NCBI RefSeq assembly: GCF_000368145.1
Contig: NZ_KB849283.1
Coordinates: 1,886,324-1,950,323 of the forward strand
Source: Acinetobacter guillouiae CIP 63.46
Lineage (GTDB): Bacteria > Pseudomonadota > Gammaproteobacteria > Pseudomonadales > Moraxellaceae
Length of the DNA stretch: 64,000 bases
Direction: 5' to 3'
The position numbers were made by a program, and so were the translations under genes. A model generated the notes under the pieces. That model did not search any database. It was given only the letters and a program-made list of their open reading frames with translations, and was not told the origin of the DNA. Each line of letters begins with the position of its first letter. Position 1 is the stretch's first letter. Positions 37,206 through 45,975 of the stretch are shown here, piece after piece.

Positions 37206-38012
37206 ATGAGTAATTTTTCTAAATTTCTCCGCAATTCACTTAAAATTCAAGACCAAAATATTCAGTCTTATCAATTAGATGATGGAAAAGTGTGGCTTAA
37301 AAAAGCCTCTGAACGCCATTCTGCTTGGATTTATGTCCCATTAAAATGGGTTGCACGTATACTCAATATTGAAGCGCTAACGCCTATTCCAAATTATGGT
37401 GGAAGTAAATCGATTTATTGTGAAGTTCATCGTCTGACAGAATTAAACTCATTAGGTATTCCAACGCCACAAATTTTAGCCAATTGTTCACAAGGACTAT
37501 TGATTGAAGATGCTGCTGATCATGGTGAAGATGTTATGCAACTCGATCAAGCATTGGCACAAATGGAAGGAAATACGGCAAAAAAACTAGAGTTTTATCG
37601 TGAAGCAATCTTTGCAATTCAAGCTGTCCATCACAAAGACAGTTATTTGAGTGAAGCCTTTGCACGAAATATTTTAGTCAATAAGGACAAAGCATTTACT
37701 TTTATTGACTTTGAAACTGATCCTGGGGAAGTACTGGACTTAGAAACCTGTCAAATTAGAGATTGGTTATGTTTTATTTTCTCAACGTCATTCCGTTTTA
37801 ATGATGATGAGCTTGCCCAAGCTTGCGATATTTTTATCGGAGAAATTTACCCAAGTAAATCAAAATACAACGAAATTTGCCGTATCGGAAATAAACTCAA
37901 CTGGGTTGCAAACTTTAATTTGGGTAAACTTGGCAGTGATGGTCGTAGGATGCAAAAATGTTTAGAATTTTTCCAATATATGAAGAAAAATGAACCACTT
38001 CCATTAATGTAG
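37206..38012 (+). CDS. Kdo-kinase/InaA-like protein-kinase-fold protein
   Basis: A 268-residue protein with the small kinase fold of lipopolysaccharide kinases (Kdo kinase, WaaP, InaA) and RIO/BUD32. Visible are KVWLKKASE near residue 28 (a candidate ATP-binding Lys), the glutamate-containing helix IYCEVHRLTELNSLGIPTPQIL, the hinge-side GLLIEDAA, the catalytic region HHKDSYLSEAFARNILV, and FIDFETDP as the metal-binding DFG equivalent. Such enzymes phosphorylate core sugars of LPS. ATG 37206 is chosen over GTG 37197. It is convergent with pmrB and probably works on the same surface glycolipid (LOS), which is inference from context. Confidence 0.75.
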   Translation: MSNFSKFLRNSLKIQDQNIQSYQLDDGKVWLKKASERHSAWIYVPLKWVARILNIEALTPIPNYGGSKSIYCEVHRLTELNSLGIPTPQILANCSQGLLIEDAADHGEDVMQLDQALAQMEGNTAKKLEFYREAIFAIQAVHHKDSYLSEAFARNILVNKDKAFTFIDFETDPGEVLDLETCQIRDWLCFIFSTSFRFNDDELAQACDIFIGEIYPSKSKYNEICRIGNKLNWVANFNLGKLGSDGRRMQKCLEFFQYMKKNEPLPLM

Positions 38013-38040
38013 AAATAGGATCATTTATTTTCCAATCATT

Positions 38041-39378
38041 TTACTTCTCAGTTTTGATATCACACTGAATCGGGATTTTGACCAAGACACTGAGTCCGCC
38101 CAACTCCTCACTACGGGATAAAGACAATTCACCACCTAAATGTTGAATGGCTTTATCCACGATTGACAATCCCAAACCACTGCCCACTTCCAAGTGATGA
38201 TGTACACGATAAAAACGTTTTAAGACTTTATCGTACATCTCTGGATCAATTCCTAAACCACTGTCCTCAATCAAAACATACGCAGAATCATGAATATCTT
38301 CAAATACCGAGATATTAATCATGCCTGAGACAGGGGTATATTTTATTGCGTTATCAATCAAATTAAAAATGATTGAATGAAGACTATGTTCTACACTTTT
38401 TAAAATCACTGTTTCATTACGGACAAAGCCAAGATCGATATCTTTTTCCATTGCGAGATTCATCAACTGTTCTACACAATTGAGTGCCACATCATTTAGC
38501 TTAAATTGAGTCACTTGAACTTCATGACTCAATGAGGAATCTTGCTTTGCCAAAGCAAGCAGTTGCGTGACCAAATGCTGCATCCGAGCCAAGCCTTTGC
38601 TTAAATTTTTTAGATTTTCCTCTTCAGGAAACTGGCTCATCAAAATTTTCGTTTGTAGATTCAATGCGGTGATGGGTGTACGTAACTCATGTGCAGCGTC
38701 TGCCACAAATTGGCGCTGTTCTTGTTGAGCAACAGAAATTCGCTCAAACAAATGATTCATTTCATGGATCGTCGGCAGTAATTCTTCTGGATAGTGAGCA
38801 TTTTGAATTGCCACCAATGAATTTGAATCACGTTTTGCCAGTTCGGATTTAAAGTCTTCAAGCGGTTTCAAACTGCGACGAATAATATAAACCAAGCCCA
38901 ACAAAGCAAATGGAATGATGAGTAAATATGGAAGAAACATACTGCCTGCAAGCTCTAAAGCCAAATGCTCTCTGACTTTTTCTTGCTGGCTGATTTGAAT
39001 CTGATAATTAGCTGTGGGTAAGATATAAGTAATCCAAGTGCCATGCGTTGTATCTTGGCTATAAAAACCAGCCTTTTGTTTAGGTTCAACAATGACATGA
39101 TGTGGCGTATTTTGCGTTTGACTAGGATCAGCATATGCCCAAACATCTATAAATAAATCTTCTTCATGATAGCGTTTGTGTATATCAAAATGACTTTGAA
39201 TGGGCCTTGGATTTAACTCCACACGCTCTGCAAGATAGACCATCTGAGCATCTAAAATTTCGTTGATCTCTTCTAAAGAAATTTTATAAGCGGAAAAAAC
39301 CAACACGCAACCAAGTAAAATACTAAAAATAGAGGTATAACGAATTAAACGCTTTCTTAAGGAAAATGCTGTTTCCAT
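38041..39378 (-). CDS. pmrB: Sensor histidine kinase PmrB
   Basis: A 445-residue two-component sensor. Membrane helices at about 14-34 and 144-166 enclose a periplasmic sensor loop. The dimerisation box ADAAHELRTPITALNLQTK has the phosphorylated His230. The ATP domain shows the N box (FNLIDNAIKY), G1 (EDSGLGIDPE), and G2 (GSGLGLSIVDKA). It closely follows A. baumannii PmrB in layout. PmrAB senses iron, low pH or polymyxin and switches on pmrC; substitutions in PmrB are the main route to colistin resistance in Acinetobacter. It is the last gene of pmrCAB, 1 bp after pmrA. Confidence 0.95.
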   Translation of the reverse strand: METAFSLRKRLIRYTSIFSILLGCVLVFSAYKISLEEINEILDAQMVYLAERVELNPRPIQSHFDIHKRYHEEDLFIDVWAYADPSQTQNTPHHVIVEPKQKAGFYSQDTTHGTWITYILPTANYQIQISQQEKVREHLALELAGSMFLPYLLIIPFALLGLVYIIRRSLKPLEDFKSELAKRDSNSLVAIQNAHYPEELLPTIHEMNHLFERISVAQQEQRQFVADAAHELRTPITALNLQTKILMSQFPEEENLKNLSKGLARMQHLVTQLLALAKQDSSLSHEVQVTQFKLNDVALNCVEQLMNLAMEKDIDLGFVRNETVILKSVEHSLHSIIFNLIDNAIKYTPVSGMINISVFEDIHDSAYVLIEDSGLGIDPEMYDKVLKRFYRVHHHLEVGSGLGLSIVDKAIQHLGGELSLSRSEELGGLSVLVKIPIQCDIKTEK

Positions 39379-39379
39379 A

Positions 39380-40072
39380 TCATTCCGCTTTTTGTGGTTG
39401 CCCCAAACGATAACCTAACCCACGAATTGTACGAATAATATCTTTACCCAATTTCGATCGGATATGATGCACATAGACTTCAATTGTATTACTGTTGATT
39501 TCACTATCAAAAGCATACAATTTATCTTCTAAATTAGATTTAGAAAATATTTTATTGGGATGGGTCATTAACGGAATAAGAATCGCCCATTCACGATTTG
39601 AAAGCTCCACCGTTTCACCTTTTAGTGTTGCAATATGCTGTTCAACATCTAAAACAATTTCACCATTTTTTAGCAGATTTGAAGCACTTCCAGTTACGTC
39701 TTTCGCTGTATCACCTGTACGACGTAATAACGCATGGATACGAGCCACCAATTCATCGAACTCATAAGGCTTAATCAAATAATCATCTGCACCTTGATTT
39801 AAGCCTTCAACACGATTCTGTAATTGATCACGTGCTGAAATAATCAGTACAGGTAAACTAGAACGTTGACGGATTTGCTTTAAGACCTGCATCCCATCCA
39901 TCATGGGCAAGCCTAAATCAAGTAAGACCAAATCAAATTGTTTCTCAGAAATAAGCTTGAGGCCATCTAAACCATTATTCACCCATTCCACATCAAAGCC
40001 TTGATATTTCAATAATGTTTTAGATGATTCTGCAATCATAAAATCATCTTCTATCATCAAAATTTTGGTCAT
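39380..40072 (-). CDS. pmrA: Response regulator PmrA (OmpR family)
   Basis: A 230-residue response regulator. The receiver has the acidic pair EDD near residue 8, phospho-acceptor Asp52 (LVLLDLGLP), Thr/Ser in IISARD, and Lys101 in LIKPYEF. The C-terminal OmpR-type winged helix ends with NTIEVYVHHIRSKLGKDIIRTIRGLGYRL. It activates the pmrC operon through PmrA boxes; a consensus-like box is at 41798-41814. It sits between pmrC (17-bp gap) and pmrB (1-bp gap), all in one operon. Confidence 0.96.
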   Translation of the reverse strand: MTKILMIEDDFMIAESSKTLLKYQGFDVEWVNNGLDGLKLISEKQFDLVLLDLGLPMMDGMQVLKQIRQRSSLPVLIISARDQLQNRVEGLNQGADDYLIKPYEFDELVARIHALLRRTGDTAKDVTGSASNLLKNGEIVLDVEQHIATLKGETVELSNREWAILIPLMTHPNKIFSKSNLEDKLYAFDSEINSNTIEVYVHHIRSKLGKDIIRTIRGLGYRLGQPQKAE

Positions 40073-40089
40073 GGTTTATATCCTTTCAA

Positions 40090-41751
40090 TCAGCTTTGTA
40101 CAGCACACTGGTGCAACATATTATTTTTTTGATCTATGACTTGAGTTTGGACATTTAACAAACTCAAAAGACTTGGAAATAAATTATCTTGACTCAATGT
40201 TGCCTGTTTTTGTTGATTTAAACAATTGATTTGTTTTGCTGCTACAGATTTCCATGCATCTGAAAACCACATCACCATAGGTACATGGGTTTGTTGAGTA
40301 GGTGCAATCGCATATGGTGCACCATGTAAATACATACCACGTTCACCTGTAGACTCGCCATGGTCAGATAAATACCAAAAACCTGTGCGATAATTTTCTT
40401 GCTGTTTTAAAGTTTCAATCAATTGATTTAGAATATGATCTGTATAGACAATCGAGTTATCATAAGTATTAATCAATTCAGTCGATGAACAACCTTGTAT
40501 CGCATTGGTTTCACAAGTCGGTTTGAAATTTTTAAATTCATTTGGTGCACGTTTATAATAAGCAGGTCCATGACTTCCCATTTGATGTAATACAATCAAA
40601 TGTGCTTGCTTGTCATCTTTTGGCAATTGACTTAAATATAGGTTTAAGCTGTCTACCAAAATACCATCTTGACATTCACCACCTTGACACCATTTTTTCT
40701 CTAAATCTTGAGGGATAACAAATTTCTCAACACGATCACAAGTACCCTTGCATCCTGAATTATTATCAATCCACGTCACCTTATAACCTGCACGTTGTGC
40801 AATATCCAATAAACCTTCTCGATGACTTGCAAGTTGCTCATCATAATCTTGACGCGGCATGCCTGAGAACATACAAGGCACTGAAACTGCGGTTGCTGTA
40901 CCGCAAGAACTGACTTGAGAAAAATTAATTAGACCAGACTGTTTTGACAATTCAGGATTGGTATTTTTTGCATAACCATTTAAAGAAAAACTTTCTGCAC
41001 GTGCAGTTTCACCGACCACCAAAACCATCAATTTAGGTTTATGCTGTAAAGCAACATCCTCGACTAAATGTGCATCTTCACCATAACGAATCAAAGGTAG
41101 ATTTTTTTTCGGTGCTTTTTTATGAAAATAAGAAAGTGTTGAAGCCACTGCATTTTGCGGAGAAATCATGCCTTTTAAATCACGATGCTCACGAAATATA
41201 GCTGCATAATCCACATAAAAAACAAATAATAATGCAGCAATTACAGCGAAAGAGCCCGTAATATTTAGGCTTTTAAATAACAGTATTTTGCCAATTTTTT
41301 CTGGTTTAATCCTTACCCAAAGAATAATGATGATGGGTAAAACAACAAATCCCAGTGTCCAAATAAAAAATTGCAAAGAAAGTAAGTCTGACACTTCACT
41401 AGGATCTGTTTGTACCATATTTTGAATTTGATCAGGCGAAATCACCACGCCCAATGAATTGACAAAATAAGCACTAAATCCACCAATGAAGACCAAGACA
41501 ATTGCAAAAAATTTTGCTGTCCATTTCCAGTCTAAAATTTGTAATAACAGGTTATATAAAGCAACCAGCACAAAACCTGTCGCGATCAGAAACAGCTGTG
41601 CTTTAACCCCCTGATAAGGCGTTAGAGACTGGACTTTATTTAAAAAACTAAAATTCAGACACAAGCCTAACCACACTGCGACAATAATATTAAAAGCAGT
41701 TAGGGAAATTGAGACTTCACGTCGTTTTATACGCTGTATTAAGTTAGACAT
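40090..41751 (-). CDS. pmrC: Lipid A phosphoethanolamine transferase PmrC/EptA
   Basis: A 553-residue inner-membrane transferase that adds phosphoethanolamine to lipid A phosphates and so lowers polymyxin binding. There are five N-terminal membrane helices (about 15-35, 50-72, 80-100, 125-146, 163-182), then the periplasmic alkaline-phosphatase-like domain: VVGETARAESFSLNGY (about 246-260), SCGTATAVSVPCMFSGMP with nucleophile Thr285, LHQMGSHGPAY, and YLSDHGESTGE. The cysteine pairs of the family are present. It is the first gene of pmrCAB and has the PmrA box 46 bp upstream. Confidence 0.96.
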   Translation of the reverse strand: MSNLIQRIKRREVSISLTAFNIIVAVWLGLCLNFSFLNKVQSLTPYQGVKAQLFLIATGFVLVALYNLLLQILDWKWTAKFFAIVLVFIGGFSAYFVNSLGVVISPDQIQNMVQTDPSEVSDLLSLQFFIWTLGFVVLPIIIILWVRIKPEKIGKILLFKSLNITGSFAVIAALLFVFYVDYAAIFREHRDLKGMISPQNAVASTLSYFHKKAPKKNLPLIRYGEDAHLVEDVALQHKPKLMVLVVGETARAESFSLNGYAKNTNPELSKQSGLINFSQVSSCGTATAVSVPCMFSGMPRQDYDEQLASHREGLLDIAQRAGYKVTWIDNNSGCKGTCDRVEKFVIPQDLEKKWCQGGECQDGILVDSLNLYLSQLPKDDKQAHLIVLHQMGSHGPAYYKRAPNEFKNFKPTCETNAIQGCSSTELINTYDNSIVYTDHILNQLIETLKQQENYRTGFWYLSDHGESTGERGMYLHGAPYAIAPTQQTHVPMVMWFSDAWKSVAAKQINCLNQQKQATLSQDNLFPSLLSLLNVQTQVIDQKNNMLHQCAVQS

Positions 41752-42335
41752 TACTTTGGCAATACTCTTTTCAATAGTGTTAAGTTAAAAAATGAAGCTT
41801 AAACTGAACTTAAAAAGCACTTTCCCAAGCATATTGCGCCACTGATCCTATTTGTAATTACCTTAATATTTCTCATAATCTGAGAAATTTAAAATCAAAT
41901 AAAAAAACTATAAAAAAGTTAGTATTATTTTATAGCTTGTAGATTTTAATCCTGCTTAATCGGATCCACAGCAATTTTTTGAGTTAATTATTGGGAACTG
42001 AAATTACTTTAAATCCAATAAATGGGATAATACACGAATTGATTTCTACACATTTAAAAATGACGAAAAAGTAATTTTTTATTTTCCACTCAATGCAAAA
42101 CACATCAATATTTAATTAAAAAATAAAGGTAAAATCACATTAAATCAAAGATATTTATATATAAATTAAATTCCACCAACCACACAATTTATTTTACGTT
42201 TTTATAATATATTATTGACTTAATGATGCCTAAGAAAAATTATTTAATCTATTTAATTCAATCAAAAAACGACTAATCATAGCGTTATATACTAAATACT
42301 CACCTTGCATATTATAAAAATTTAAGTTCATAATA
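41752..42335. other. 584-bp intergenic region between pmrC and an MFS gene
   Basis: Apart from the PmrA box and pmrC leader at its left end, the region is AT-rich and has no credible open frame, tRNA or clear hairpin terminator. Several direct runs such as AATTTAAAAT and TTTTTTA occur, but nothing ordered. A small RNA cannot be excluded by eye. Confidence 0.5.
41798..41814 (-). promoter_or_regulatory. PmrA box upstream of pmrC
   Basis: On the minus strand TTTAAG-TTCAG-TTTAAG is a perfect direct repeat with a 5-nt spacer, matching the enterobacterial PmrA-box consensus (C/T)TTAA(G/T)-N5-(C/T)TTAA(G/T). It ends 46 bp before the pmrC ATG, and TAACTT follows ten nt later as a possible -10. It explains autoregulation of pmrCAB. 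Confidence 0.65.
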
Positions 42336-43589
42336 TTATGAATAACGTATCTTTTTAATCCAATATATAATCGGGATGAGACAAAAAATGCCTATCACCA
42401 AAATCAAACTTAAGTAATTTAAATATCCCAATTGATCGCCAATCATGCCGCTTAATGTATATAACAACCCACTGACTGTTGCCATAATAGAGACCTGAAA
42501 AGTGAAATCTGTACCTGCATGTTCTTGACGACTATATTGCATCACTAAAGTTAAGATTATGACTAAAAGCATTGCAGCAAACAGATCTTCTAAAGCATTA
42601 ATCAAATAAATTAACCACGGTGCTACAAAGTGCGATTGTTCATATTGAGCTGCTAACCACACGAACCCTGCTAAACTGATCAATTTCAAAATAGAAAACA
42701 GGATTAAGGCTTGGTGACGCTGTAGTTTTTTTAGCATTAAACTGGCCAAGCCTGCACCCAATAGTGCAGAAAATGCCCCCATCATAGTGATATAAATGCC
42801 GATTTGAGAAAGACTCAACTGTAGATCAACCAACAAAGGTTTGGTAATTGGACCTGTAAAGCCATCCGTTATTTTGATGGTACAAAGCACAAAGAACCAT
42901 GCTCTTAGTTTTTTATTGACAAAGAAATAAGTTAAATAGGTTTTAAATTTTTCAATAAAATGCTGTGCAACGTCATCCTGTAAATGTGCTAACGCAGTCT
43001 TTTTTAAGTGCTTAGGTTCTTGATAAAACCAAATAGGAATTGTATTTAAAGCCACAATTCCTGCCAAAATCAAAAACGTACTTTGCCAGCTTAACCAGTC
43101 CATTACCCATAGGATTGCCCCGCCCCCAATAATAAATCCTAAACGAGAGCCAATGACTTGAATCATATTCCCAATATGTTGCTGATCCCCTTTTAAAATG
43201 CTAACGGCTAAGCCATCCGTTGCAATATCTTGGGTTGCACCAATACTGTTCATACAGAGCAAAGCCATAAAAAACAATAATAAATAGATCGGTTCATTCA
43301 GGGATTGAATTGGTAAAAAAGATAAAATGATCAGGATAGCAATGGTTAAAACTTGGGTTGGAATAATCCAACTTCGATAATGCCCTTTGGAACCATGTCC
43401 AAAACTGTCCACAAAAGGCGCCCATAAAATTTTAATTGCCCAAGGCGCCATGAGTAATCCAAAGCCGCCGATATGCGCCAAAGACACGCCTTGTGAGCGT
43501 AAAATCACTGGTAAGGCATGGGTCATAAAACCTACAGGTAAACCCTGCGCCCAATACAGTGAAAATAACAACAAATAAGTGTGTCGCAT
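42336..43589 (-). CDS. MFS transporter, AmpG / RhtX-FptX-like
   Basis: A 417-residue permease with about twelve membrane helices in two halves. The N-terminal YWAQGLPVGFMTHALPVILRSQG, GLLMAPWAIKILWAPFVDSFG and ATQDIATDGLAV are typical of the AmpG and RhtX/FptX branch, which carries muropeptides or siderophores into the cytoplasm. No peptidoglycan-recycling or siderophore gene is adjacent, so the substrate stays open. The protein starts at ATG 43589. It is divergent from the acyltransferase at 43745 (155-bp gap). Confidence 0.85.
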   Translation of the reverse strand: MRHTYLLLFSLYWAQGLPVGFMTHALPVILRSQGVSLAHIGGFGLLMAPWAIKILWAPFVDSFGHGSKGHYRSWIIPTQVLTIAILIILSFLPIQSLNEPIYLLLFFMALLCMNSIGATQDIATDGLAVSILKGDQQHIGNMIQVIGSRLGFIIGGGAILWVMDWLSWQSTFLILAGIVALNTIPIWFYQEPKHLKKTALAHLQDDVAQHFIEKFKTYLTYFFVNKKLRAWFFVLCTIKITDGFTGPITKPLLVDLQLSLSQIGIYITMMGAFSALLGAGLASLMLKKLQRHQALILFSILKLISLAGFVWLAAQYEQSHFVAPWLIYLINALEDLFAAMLLVIILTLVMQYSRQEHAGTDFTFQVSIMATVSGLLYTLSGMIGDQLGYLNYLSLILVIGIFCLIPIIYWIKKIRYS

Positions 43590-43744
43590 GCAATCTAAAC
43601 TCGAACGATGTCAATATAAATGGGCCTAACTTGATCTTGTGTGTATTGCTTTAATCTACAAATTTTGTAATATTTACATTTTGCAGATAGTCACTATTAA
43701 GCAAAAAACTAAAATCAATACAAGAGCAGTCATATAAAAATACA

Positions 43745-44371
43745 ATGTCACAAAACTTTCCGATCATACCAGATCAAGTACCCCAACGTGGTACCAGCAC
43801 CAGCCGTAATATCTTTAAAAACCTTTACTTAGTTCAAGGCTGGGGATTTGATGGTGAATTTCCCAACTTACCCAAAGCAGTGGTATTTATTGCACCGCAC
43901 ACCTCGAATTATGATGGTTTTTATGCTTTCCTCGCCATGTTAGGTATTGGTATTAAAGTTACAATTTTTGGAAAAGATAGCCTGTTTAAACCGCCACTCA
44001 AAGCACTTTTTGAGTGGATTGGTGTGATTCCCGTACAGCGTGATTCACCGCATGGGCTCACCGAACAGATTGTTAAAGTTATACAACAACAAGATAAAAT
44101 TTGGATTGCCATTGCACCTGAAGGTACACGAAAAAAAGCTGAAAAAATTAAAAGTGGTTTTTATCACATTGCAATGGGCGCCAATATACCGATTGCAATT
44201 TTTTCACTTGATTACGAGAAAAAGCGAATTCACTGTTTAGGTACATTGCAACCCACAGGAGATTATGAGCAAGATTTAGCAGAAATTTTATCGCGTTTTA
44301 AAGGTAACTTTTCACCTAAACGACCTAAATTATTATCGATTCCTTTACAAAAACTATTGAAAAATGGCTAG
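43745..44371 (+). CDS. 1-acylglycerol-3-phosphate acyltransferase-like protein
   Basis: A 208-residue PlsC-superfamily acyltransferase of the short soluble or peripheral type. Motif I is HTSNYD (HX4D) at about residue 43, FGKDSLFKPPLKALFEWIGV carries motif II with its Lys/Phe substrate pocket, and IAPEGTRKK is motif III (EGTR) at about 124. It transfers acyl groups to a glycerophosphate or other lipid acceptor; the precise acceptor is not clear. It may share a transcript with the patatin gene 60 bp downstream, suggesting lipid remodelling. Confidence 0.85.
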   Translation: MSQNFPIIPDQVPQRGTSTSRNIFKNLYLVQGWGFDGEFPNLPKAVVFIAPHTSNYDGFYAFLAMLGIGIKVTIFGKDSLFKPPLKALFEWIGVIPVQRDSPHGLTEQIVKVIQQQDKIWIAIAPEGTRKKAEKIKSGFYHIAMGANIPIAIFSLDYEKKRIHCLGTLQPTGDYEQDLAEILSRFKGNFSPKRPKLLSIPLQKLLKNG

Positions 44372-44431
44372 AAAAAATAGAGACAATCTGTTCAGATGTG
44401 CAACATATATTTTGATCAAAAGTAATACCCC

Positions 44432-45349
44432 ATGCGTTTTAAACAACTTGGTTTTATAGGCTTATTGGGTCTAGCCCTTGTTGGCTGTGACAAAACAACC
44501 AAAACTCCAACTCAGACCACTGCGATTAAAGCACGTGAGCCTGTTATTGCCATTGCTTTAGGTGGCGGTGGTGCAAAAGGTTTCGCCCATATTGGTGTGC
44601 TCAAGGTTTTAGAATCTCATGGAATCAAACCTAAAATTGTGACTGGAACCAGTGCAGGAAGTTTTGTCGGCAGTATCTATGCCAGTGGTAAAACACCTTA
44701 TCAAATGCAGCAGATCGCACAGCAATTGAAAGAATCTGATTTGCGTGATTTGACTTTAAATAGCCAAGGTATTGTTCTTGGTCAAAAACTACAAGATTAT
44801 GTCAATCGCAATGTTGCGAATAAACCGATTGAGCAATTTCCAATCCGTTTTGCAGCAGTTGCCACACGTTTAGACAATGGTAAAAAAGCAGAATTTATTA
44901 AAGGTAATGCAGGGCAAGCAGTTCGCGCCTCTTGTAGTATCCCCAATGTTTTTGTGCCGGCAACCATTGGTAATACAAAATATGTTGATGGCGGTTTAGT
45001 TAGCCCAATTCCGGTTCAGACTGCACGTGATATGGGTGCAGATATCGTAATTGCGGTCGATATTTCTGCACGTCCAAGTGGTAGCCAACCTATGAATATG
45101 TGGGGCTTATTGGACCAAACCATTAACATCATGGGGCAACAAAGTATTAACAATGAGTTGGCTCAAGCCAATATCGTGATTCAACCTAAAGTTGGACACT
45201 TAGGTACGCTTGATCTTAAGTCCAGTAACCAAGCGATTTTAGAAGGTGAAAAAGCGGCCCAAGGCAAAATCATCGCCATTCAAACTGCAATCACTAACTT
45301 TAAAAAATCACCTGCTGCTTTAAAACCTGCGCCTCGGGGAAAATTCTAA
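44432..45349 (+). CDS. Patatin-like phospholipase lipoprotein
   Basis: A 305-residue patatin-family hydrolase with a lipoprotein signal (LALVGC, Cys19). The Ser-Asp dyad and oxyanion hole are intact: GGGGAKGFAHIGVL (oxyanion glycines, about 50), GTSAGSF (nucleophilic Ser, about 77), and KYVDGGLVSPIPV (Asp, about 190). The RssA/YjjU-type bacterial members are cytoplasmic, but this one should be attached to the envelope. It could degrade phospholipids there, with the acyltransferase just upstream as a partner, which is inference. Confidence 0.9.
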   Translation: MRFKQLGFIGLLGLALVGCDKTTKTPTQTTAIKAREPVIAIALGGGGAKGFAHIGVLKVLESHGIKPKIVTGTSAGSFVGSIYASGKTPYQMQQIAQQLKESDLRDLTLNSQGIVLGQKLQDYVNRNVANKPIEQFPIRFAAVATRLDNGKKAEFIKGNAGQAVRASCSIPNVFVPATIGNTKYVDGGLVSPIPVQTARDMGADIVIAVDISARPSGSQPMNMWGLLDQTINIMGQQSINNELAQANIVIQPKVGHLGTLDLKSSNQAILEGEKAAQGKIIAIQTAITNFKKSPAALKPAPRGKF

Positions 45350-45433
45350 TATCGCAATAGCGTTCTGATAATCAATCCTAATTGAAAACAAGAATAATCA
45401 CGTTTTTATATGCAGCACTAAAATGATCTGCTA

Positions 45434-45467
45434 CATTGATATAGATGATCCGTCATCTATATCAATG
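45434..45467. promoter_or_regulatory. Perfect 15-bp-arm dyad before nfeD
   Basis: CATTGATATAGATGA (45434-45448) and its exact complement (45453-45467) flank TCCG. No T-run follows on either strand, so it is a poor intrinsic terminator. It ends 20 bp before the NfeD ATG, so an operator or an mRNA hairpin that affects translation is more likely. It is followed by TGATAATCA-like bases. Confidence 0.55.
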
Positions 45468-45487
45468 ATAATCACTAGAGTAGATGT

Positions 45488-45949
45488 ATGAACTTTATTT
45501 TTGAACCGTGGCATTGGTTTGTACTTGGCATATTGCTGATCCTATCCGAACTTGTATTACCAGCGTTTGCTGCTTTATGGTTTGGTATTGCTGCAGTTGT
45601 GGTCAGTATTTTGTTGTGGTTATTCCCAAGTATGAGTTTCACCCTGCAAGTCGTATGCTGGATTATCTTATCCATCATTTGCACTGTGGCTTGGTTTAAA
45701 TTCATTAAGCCTCTATCTGTAGATAAAACCAAAGCTGGGCTTTCTCGTGAAGCAACCATTGGTCAAACGGGTATGGTCATTCAAACTGGGCTTAGCCATG
45801 ATCAAATTCGTGTTCGTTTTCCAATGCCTGTTTTGGGTTCTGATGAATGGAATTGCCGTACTTTATCGCCTGTACAAGTAGGTGACCGTGTACGGGTAAC
45901 TGATATTTTAGGTAATGATTTAGTGGTAAAACTACATTCATCATCTTAA
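45488..45949 (+). CDS. NfeD-family membrane protein
   Basis: A 153-residue short NfeD. It has three to four membrane helices in the first 75 residues (FVLGILLILSELVLPAFAALW, then two more) and a C-terminal OB-fold domain (IGQTGMVIQTGLSHDQIRVRFP to VGDRVRVTDILGNDLVVK). NfeD proteins pair with SPFH/stomatin proteins; here the SPFH gene starts 26 bp downstream. Together they are thought to organise membrane microdomains or guide the FtsH or HtpX protease. No protease domain is fused, as in the short subclass. Confidence 0.93.
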   Translation: MNFIFEPWHWFVLGILLILSELVLPAFAALWFGIAAVVVSILLWLFPSMSFTLQVVCWIILSIICTVAWFKFIKPLSVDKTKAGLSREATIGQTGMVIQTGLSHDQIRVRFPMPVLGSDEWNCRTLSPVQVGDRVRVTDILGNDLVVKLHSSS

Positions 45950-45975
45950 TAATGAAGAATAAAGAGGAAAATTAA

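Noticed and set aside
45434-45467. Intrinsic terminator of the patatin gene
   Set aside because: The hairpin is perfect but has no U-tract on either strand and lies 85 bp past the stop, directly before the next start.
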